A DNA stretch of 64,000 nucleotides from Pseudomonas guariconensis (lineage in GTDB: Bacteria > Pseudomonadota > Gammaproteobacteria > Pseudomonadales > Pseudomonadaceae): the NCBI RefSeq assembly GCF_900102675.1, contig NZ_FMYX01000002.1:1-64000 (forward strand), read 5' to 3'. How positions within the stretch are numbered: position 1 is the stretch's first letter; every line of letters starts with the position of its first letter. The translations under genes and the position numbers were made by a program. The notes under the pieces are model-generated. The model saw only the letters and a list, made by a program, of their open reading frames with translations. It made no database searches and was not told the DNA's origin. Shown in pieces: positions 59,501 to 64,000 of the stretch.

Positions 59501-60485
59501 GCGCTGCGCTCGGTGGCGGGCACAAAAGCGAGGTGTTGGTGATATCACTGAGCTCATATAGCTGGTCGATATTCAGCGCCCCTTCCGCCACCAGCTCAGT
59601 CAAGCTCAGCGATTTCCCGTCCTGCAGTGAGGCGCCTCGCCTTCGCCGCTTGAATGTAATCCGGTCAGCGAGCAGCGGTGCGTCAAAATGCTCGTCCAGA
59701 TAGTCTTGCGCACAGCGACTGGCGTGGCGCTGCAGCGAACGCACATCGCCCAGTGCGCGACCCGCTTGGTCCTGCGCATCCTGCCAGTCTTCCCAAGCCT
59801 TCTCCAGACAAGCGCGCTGGCTTTCATCCAGCAATTTGTACCAATGTGGAGAGTGGGATTTGGTCACGCCATCGACCGCTTCACGCTCGGCTTCGGTGGC
59901 CAAGCTTGATAACGCCAACTGCTCATGCCACTGGTTTTCGTGCTCACCGAGCTGCGCACGCAGCCTCTCCACCGACATGTCGAGAAGCGCTGCCGACTCC
60001 AGCGTGGCCTTGATGCTCTGGCAATGCGCTTCCACTCGCTCGGCAACACGGACGAGATACGCTTGCCGCTGCACAAGCCCCTGGGGCGCCACCTGCCAGT
60101 AACGGGTCAGGTAATCCTGGTAATTATCCAGAAGCCGGGTGCTTGCGCTTTCCACGAGCTGGACCATGACATCCCGGCGCGTCTCGGGTATTTCCTGAAC
60201 GACACGCCCATCCGGACGATAAGGCGCGTGCAACTGCGCATCGAATACCAGCGGCCTCTGATCGATTCGATGTTGCAGCGCCGCATCGAGCAGGTCGTGC
60301 GGCAAACGCGGATCGATAGCGTCGCTGTAATGGGTTTTCAACTCCACCAGAAGATTGTTCTCGGCGACCTCGAAGAAGGTTGACTGATCGTTCAGCCGTC
60401 GCTGGAAATGCTCGGCCCAGACAATGAGGCGCTCAAGGATAGGCGAGCTGGTCGTGGAGACAGGTGGCGAAACGGATGCACTCAT
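56583..60485 (-). CDS. DUF6543-type toxin-like protein with CheD-like deamidase domain
   Basis: A 1300-residue protein. Residues about 200-500 and 520-850 look like two diverged copies of one module (SPHWYKLL / SPRWYSVL near 212 and 531; LYAPAKPDG / LYAPAEPNG near 433 and 779), as in Pseudomonas 'dermonecrotic toxin' DUF6543 proteins. Two hydrophobic stretches follow (about 875-912 and 920-940). The C-terminal domain, about 1110-1230, has Thr1117, Cys1123 (TLNVQSCVAV) and His1140 (AVIHFDH), then AGGD at 1173-1176 and SIG at 1182-1184; order and spacing match CheD glutamine deamidases. No signal peptide is seen and no immunity gene is adjacent. AGGA precedes the ATG at 60485. Confidence 0.75.
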   Translation of the reverse strand: MSASVSPPVSTTSSPILERLIVWAEHFQRRLNDQSTFFEVAENNLLVELKTHYSDAIDPRLPHDLLDAALQHRIDQRPLVFDAQLHAPYRPDGRVVQEIPETRRDVMVQLVESASTRLLDNYQDYLTRYWQVAPQGLVQRQAYLVRVAERVEAHCQSIKATLESAALLDMSVERLRAQLGEHENQWHEQLALSSLATEAEREAVDGVTKSHSPHWYKLLDESQRACLEKAWEDWQDAQDQAGRALGDVRSLQRHASRCAQDYLDEHFDAPLLADRITFKRRRRGASLQDGKSLSLTELVAEGALNIDQLYELSDITNTSLLCPPPSAAQIRELAASVDAKATYLPALTKRHEAAEVKQALFDAYDFGLKYSAQRAVYAGHLQDAHHARLSSLRQGNQAEWEVSAIELFDGMVCSDLLVFFRSQEGVLDSLFLYAPAKPDGQEWIELSSLRMLSAEIGGWMKEAAGQDYLLSQLPGEQRDRAVLEIKNIQSLPAAWDLTRDLRSASRGYQACIEEGVRARMTIREHEVQASESPRWYSVLGIEERRVINLLCNEARGAEQAFIEVLKDYESFQDFARRTVGEAIKPYLVKQGITDPVAPESIVFDLSTTLADGTTRSVNLLDVVCYGYDDNSGIDHPKRGVRSLVGQDLSALRSADLARYARGAYVGEKYIAHVRERFLLAGSVEYANYQQLFGSALLSGMDRDLRVAHGRAEIDLETYEALTRLVTELGRTLKKEKASGSSEQVANHDGIFRLTIEGYVILGCYVFRHIQEGKAQDWLYAPAEPNGRLFSRYSTLGHEMSGVANDYLLARAPLAGRRKVEQRLIALASGSASRDSLRGLQHVITIAAEYEAYIEHALADVDEVTSSHFEVIRTQVAKGLLYALVPLSLVSPPFAALLGAYFVAAPLRSAIIAHTRKDTAHALQQWLLASWGLLGLMIVLPGFSLRAVRSLLDETRHMLAIKQVSSASCRRAPSMRLDKRWAVKGEPANLQEVTEVGIWQGTYRIGASSEAPGVRHFVRHQGRYFQVERDVEHGTLRVIKANRPDSLHREAIVRSADGRWVANSTGLRGGNTVHDLGRITDVRQVAQGTSPDPLRGALQGEAVVGRLSASSADNYLFTLNVQSCVAVSLYNPATKWGAVIHFDHNIRGLIERAIRDVLSRIQSAGAGEVRAVMAGGDWLGGTSIGEPIRSVLRRQGISAQWDHWSYSSCFGKTYGMTLDLGTGVTQVYTTSGDLVAGLYDPILRGARAGAAGISGRAGRVLARVRAEPLYQLRSGQVSDGAGRVYRASEYENNAIAIHLVS

Positions 60486-60671
60486 GACGATCAATCCTGA
60501 TTGAGAAGCTACCAAGGATTGGTCTGGACACCGACCGACATGCGGTAGCAAGCAACTACCCGCGCCGGAAACCGCCAATGCACGGAATGCACAAACCCCA
60601 CGCACTCAAGTAAACTGCCAGGCTACGCGCAGCCCTGGGCTGCCCCTGTCGATTTACCAAAGGTGCCCGCC

Positions 60672-61550
60672 ATGCCCTGGCTGCAAGTTCGCCTGGCCAT
60701 CAGCCCAGACCAAGCCGAAACCTACGAAGACGCCCTGCTCGAAGTCGGCGCCGTCTCGGTGACTTTCATGGACGCCGAAGACCAGCCCATCTTCGAACCG
60801 GACCTCAACACCACTCCGCTCTGGTCGCACACTCACCTGCTGGCCCTGTTCGAGGCTGACGCCGAGCCCGAAGCGGTGTTCGCCCACCTGCGCCTGCTGA
60901 CCGGCGCCGAGTTGCCCGAGCACCACGCCGAAGTGATCGAAGACCAGGACTGGGAGCGCAGCTGGATGGACAACTTCCAGCCCATGCGCTTCGGCCGGCG
61001 CCTGTGGATCGTGCCAAGCTGGCACGAGGCCCCGGAAAAAGACGCGGTCAACCTGCTGCTGGACCCAGGCCTGGCCTTCGGCACCGGCACCCACCCGACC
61101 ACCGCCCTGTGCCTGGAGTGGCTGGACGGCCAGCAGCTCGAAGGCACCCAAGTCCTGGACTTTGGCTGCGGTTCGGGGATTCTCGCCATCGCTGCCCTGC
61201 TGCTGGGCGCCCGCGAGGCGATCGGCACCGACATCGACGTGCAGGCGATCGAAGCCTCGCGTGACAACGCCCAGCGCAACGGCATCGCCGACGAGCGACT
61301 GGCCCTGTACCTGCCCGAGCAGATGCCCGCCATGCAAGCCGACGTCCTGGTCGCCAACATCCTGGCCGGCCCGCTGGTCTCGCTGGCCCCGCAACTTTCC
61401 GGCCTGGTTCGCCCCGGAGGCCTGCTGGCCTTGTCCGGCATCCTTGCCGAGCAGGGCGACGAAGTAGCCGCTGCCTATGCTGCCGACTTCGATCTGGACC
61501 CAATCGTCGTGCGCGACGGCTGGGTACGCATCAGTGGTCGCCGCCGCTAG
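60672..61550 (+). CDS. prmA: Ribosomal protein L11 methyltransferase PrmA
   Basis: A 292-residue SAM-dependent methyltransferase that trimethylates ribosomal protein L11. The N-terminal L11-binding domain ([21 protein letters not shown]) is followed by [14 protein letters not shown], motif [21 protein letters not shown], and ANILAGPL. The ATG at 60672 is used; a GTG three codons upstream is possible. It is divergent from the toxin-like gene. Confidence 0.94.
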   Translation: MPWLQVRLAISPDQAETYEDALLEVGAVSVTFMDAEDQPIFEPDLNTTPLWSHTHLLALFEADAEPEAVFAHLRLLTGAELPEHHAEVIEDQDWERSWMDNFQPMRFGRRLWIVPSWHEAPEKDAVNLLLDPGLAFGTGTHPTTALCLEWLDGQQLEGTQVLDFGCGSGILAIAALLLGAREAIGTDIDVQAIEASRDNAQRNGIADERLALYLPEQMPAMQADVLVANILAGPLVSLAPQLSGLVRPGGLLALSGILAEQGDEVAAAYAADFDLDPIVVRDGWVRISGRRR

Positions 61551-61591
61551 GCCCACCTAGACTTAACCACCTGCATAGCCCGGATTGCCGC

Positions 61592-62956
61592 ATGACCGAC
61601 AGTTTCGTCACCCAGTGCCCTCATTGCCAGACCAGCTTTCGCGTCACCTACCAGCAATTGAGCATGGCGCGCGGTGTGGTGCGCTGCGGCCACTGCCTGC
61701 AGGTGTTCAACGCTGCCAAGCAGTTGCTGGAGCAGAACCGGAGCGCCGACACGCCTGAGGCGGCTAGCCCGCCACCAGCACCAGCGCCAGCCCCGGTCGC
61801 GCAACCGGAGCCGGCCCTGCCGCCTCAGGACGTGCCTGCGCAGCCGGCACCGAGCCCGCAACAGGACGATTGGGCGGTCACCGCACAAGCGCTGGATGAT
61901 TTGGACCTGGACCAGGAACTCGCCCGTCTCGAGCGTCGCGAACCCCACCGGGAGCGCCAGGCGCCATCACGTGAAGAGGCCTTGCAGGCCCGCCGCGATG
62001 ACCATCGCCACGATGAGCACGCGCACGAGCCCTTCGGCACCGCCACCGATCATGTGCCGGAGCCGCCTTCCGCCGAAGCGCCTGCCCCCGTGCTGGTCGA
62101 ACAGGAAACCCTCGATCTGGACCTCGAGCCGGCACCCGGCGAACGCACCGAGCCGACCTTGGGCGGCCTGGACCTGGACGACGACGAGCCTCGCCCACTC
62201 ACCCAGGACGCGCCGCGCGACGTCCTTGCCGACGCGCCGCTGGCACCACTCTCGATCCACGACGACATCCCTGAGAAAGGCCTCTCTGCCCGCGACGACG
62301 ACGAACCCGGCAGCCTGCGCCTGTCTGCACGTGATGACGACGAGCCAGACGATCTGCATGATGAGCGGCCGGAGCCGATGCTGGCCGCCAAGGCCGAACG
62401 TCCTTCCCGCAAGGAGCCGCTGGTGCATGTGGTGGACGACCCATTGCAGCTAGACTGGCAAAAGGCCAAGCCAAACGGGTTCAAGCGCCTGCTGTGGGGC
62501 CTGTTGACCCTGCTGGCCGCAGGGCTGCTGGTCTTCCAGTACATCGCCTACCACTTCGATGAAATGGCCCGCCAGGACCAGTACCGTCCCTGGTTCCAGC
62601 AGCTGTGCCCGATGCTCGGCTGCACAGTGCCGACCCGCGTCGACATCTCCCGCATCAAGAGCAGCAACCTGGTGGTGCGCAGCCACCCGGACTTCAAGGG
62701 AGCCCTGATCGTCGATGCGATCATCTACAACCGCGCGCCGTTCGCCCAACCTTTCCCACTACTGGAGCTGCGCTTTGCCGACCTCAACGGCCAGTTGATC
62801 GCCAGCCGTCGCTTCAAGCCCAGCGAGTACCTGTCGGGTGAGCTGGCCGGGCGCGGCGAGATGCCCAGCCAGACCCCCATCCATATCGCCTTGGACATCC
62901 TCGATCCCGGCCCGAAGGCCGTTAATTACAGCCTGAGCTTCCGCTCGCCGGAATGA
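61592..62956 (+). CDS. Zinc-ribbon and DUF3426 membrane protein
   Basis: A 454-residue protein. The N-terminal MJ0042-type zinc ribbon has two CxxC pairs (CPHC and CGHC). A long acidic, Pro/Ala/Asp-rich, probably disordered region (about 50-285) includes two near-identical LSARDDDEP repeats. One transmembrane helix (LLTLLAAGLLVFQYIA) is followed by a DUF3426 domain (VDISRIKSSNLVVRSHPDF). The function is unknown; the arrangement downstream of prmA is conserved in Pseudomonas. Confidence 0.87.
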   Translation: MTDSFVTQCPHCQTSFRVTYQQLSMARGVVRCGHCLQVFNAAKQLLEQNRSADTPEAASPPPAPAPAPVAQPEPALPPQDVPAQPAPSPQQDDWAVTAQALDDLDLDQELARLERREPHRERQAPSREEALQARRDDHRHDEHAHEPFGTATDHVPEPPSAEAPAPVLVEQETLDLDLEPAPGERTEPTLGGLDLDDDEPRPLTQDAPRDVLADAPLAPLSIHDDIPEKGLSARDDDEPGSLRLSARDDDEPDDLHDERPEPMLAAKAERPSRKEPLVHVVDDPLQLDWQKAKPNGFKRLLWGLLTLLAAGLLVFQYIAYHFDEMARQDQYRPWFQQLCPMLGCTVPTRVDISRIKSSNLVVRSHPDFKGALIVDAIIYNRAPFAQPFPLLELRFADLNGQLIASRRFKPSEYLSGELAGRGEMPSQTPIHIALDILDPGPKAVNYSLSFRSPE

Positions 62957-62970
62957 AAAGCAGCGCTCGT

Positions 62971-63055
62971 TAGCAAGCTTCAAGCCACAAGAAAAACGCA
63001 GGCCAATCAACGATTGGCGTGAAGCTTGCGGCTTGAACCTTGCAGCTAGAAGCGT
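62971..63055. repeat. Inverted repeat of the CAAGCTTCAAGC family
   Basis: GCAAGCTTCA (62973-62982) pairs perfectly with TGAAGCTTGC (63020-63029). Inside is a second stem, GCCAAT/ATTGGC (63002-63007 and 63013-63018). More GCTTGAA/TTGCAGCT units follow. It is of the same type as the repeat at 36168-36240 and separates the DUF3426 gene from dusB. Confidence 0.6.
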
Positions 63056-63179
63056 CTCGTTATAAGCCCGCAGCTGTTCAGATTTTATCCAGATTCATCT
63101 TTATCCAGTCATCGAGAGCGGGTATCATGCCAACCCTTTTTCGGACTCCCATGATTCGGCCCCACAACAGGGAACACCT

Positions 63180-64000
63180 ATGTCGGCGGTACGCATCGGC
63201 CCTTACACACTGCGAAACAACCTGATCCTCGCCCCCATGGCCGGGGTGACGGACCAGCCTTTCCGTACACTTTGCCAACGCTTGGGCGCCGGCATGGTGG
63301 TTTCGGAGATGGTGACCAGCGACATGAGCCTGTGGAACAGCCGCAAATCGCGCCTGCGCCGCATCCATGAAGGCGATCCCGAGCCTCGCTCGGTGCAGAT
63401 CGCCGGTGGCGATGCGCAGATGCTGGCCGCGGCGGCCCAGGCCAATGTCGAGGCCGGCGCGCAGATCATCGATATCAACATGGGGTGTCCGGCAAAAAAA
63501 GTCTGCAACAAGGCGGCAGGCTCTGCTTTATTGAGAGATGAAGCCTTGGTCAGCGAAATCCTCCACGCCGTGGTCGGCGCGGTGGACGTTCCGGTGACCC
63601 TGAAGATCCGCACCGGCTGGGACCGGGCGAACAAGAACGGCCTGACCGTGGCGAAGATCGCCGAACAGGCCGGCATCCAGGCGCTTGCGGTCCATGGCCG
63701 TACACGCGCCGATCTGTATACCGGCGAAGCCGAGTACGACACCATCGCGGCGATCAAGCAGGCGGTGTCGATCCCGGTTTTTGCCAACGGCGACATCACG
63801 TCGCCGGAAAAGGCCCGGGCGGTGCTGGACGCCACCGGCGTCGACGGCCTGCTGATCGGCCGTGCCGCCCAGGGGCGGCCGTGGATTTTCCGCGAGATCG
63901 AGCATTACCTGCGCACGGGCGAGCACCTGCCTGCCCCGGCGCTGGATGAAGTGGAACACATTCTGCTGGAGCACCTGGCTGCACTGCATGCCTTCTATGG
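63180..64000 (+). CDS. dusB: tRNA-dihydrouridine synthase DusB (5' part)
   Basis: The first 273 codons of an FMN-dependent dihydrouridine synthase that reduces uridines in the tRNA D-loop; the gene runs off the window end. Visible are LAPMAGVTDQPFR, the catalytic Cys in NMGCPAKKVCNKAAGSALL, KIRTGWD, AVHGRTR and FANGDI with the FMN-binding GLLIGRAAQGRPWIF. In gammaproteobacteria dusB is normally followed by fis, so fis should lie just outside. The ATG at 63180 gives the usual N-terminus. Confidence 0.95.
   Translation, partial: MSAVRIGPYTLRNNLILAPMAGVTDQPFRTLCQRLGAGMVVSEMVTSDMSLWNSRKSRLRRIHEGDPEPRSVQIAGGDAQMLAAAAQANVEAGAQIIDINMGCPAKKVCNKAAGSALLRDEALVSEILHAVVGAVDVPVTLKIRTGWDRANKNGLTVAKIAEQAGIQALAVHGRTRADLYTGEAEYDTIAAIKQAVSIPVFANGDITSPEKARAVLDATGVDGLLIGRAAQGRPWIFREIEHYLRTGEHLPAPALDEVEHILLEHLAALHAFY

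Overview
The window is GC-rich, almost wholly coding chromosomal DNA of a Pseudomonas, most likely the P. putida group. The pointers are gene content, order like the P. aeruginosa speA to dusB and Tad/Flp regions (recalled, not searched), and REP-type hairpins resembling those of P. putida.

Layout. 1-3360: purine salvage (end of an 8-oxoguanine deaminase gene, then a type-3 adenine deaminase), an ArsR-family regulator and a gap of about 590 bp. 3164-8180: a small hypothetical gene, a Bcr/CflA-type drug exporter and a copper locus (copZ, an unknown periplasmic protein, copA-cueR) with two recognisable CueR promoters. 8360-10303: a dCACHE chemoreceptor. 10502-14105: a divergent thiolase / long FabG / MaoC lipid cluster. 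14185-16479: MazG-like pyrophosphohydrolase, CmoM and two DUF4136 lipoproteins.

16654-31569 is a complete Tad (Flp type IVb pilus) locus: tadG-like, pprA, tadE-like, prepilin peptidase fppA, pprB, a DUF3613 gene, tadD-C-B-A-Z, rcpA, rcpC, the Flp pilin and a receiver-only regulator. PprA-PprB is the likely switch, FppA processes the pilin, TadA/B/C drive assembly and RcpA is the outer-membrane channel. An orphan TpsB-type transporter follows. 33442-42650 holds pbpC, a small membrane protein, an alpha-2-macroglobulin-like lipoprotein with its thioester motif, and a MATE exporter. A class A beta-lactamase with an RTG motif (42827-43699) looks like an accessory gene.

43740-64000 is a conserved core block: speA, a SUI1/YciH homologue, Nudix, DUF2333, a GcbA-like diguanylate cyclase, a CtpL-like chemoreceptor, dsbD, aroQ, accB-accC, prmA, a DUF3426 protein and dusB (cut by the window end). 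Two things stand out in it. A 1300-residue DUF6543-type toxin-like protein sits between accC and prmA, and its C-terminus carries the Thr/Cys/His spacing and downstream motifs of a CheD-like glutamine deamidase. Upstream of the SUI1 homologue, about 97 nt can fold into four consecutive hairpins ending in a terminator, with a plausible promoter, which suggests an unannotated small RNA or leader attenuator.

All calls come from reading the sequence and from remembered family knowledge; no searches were run.
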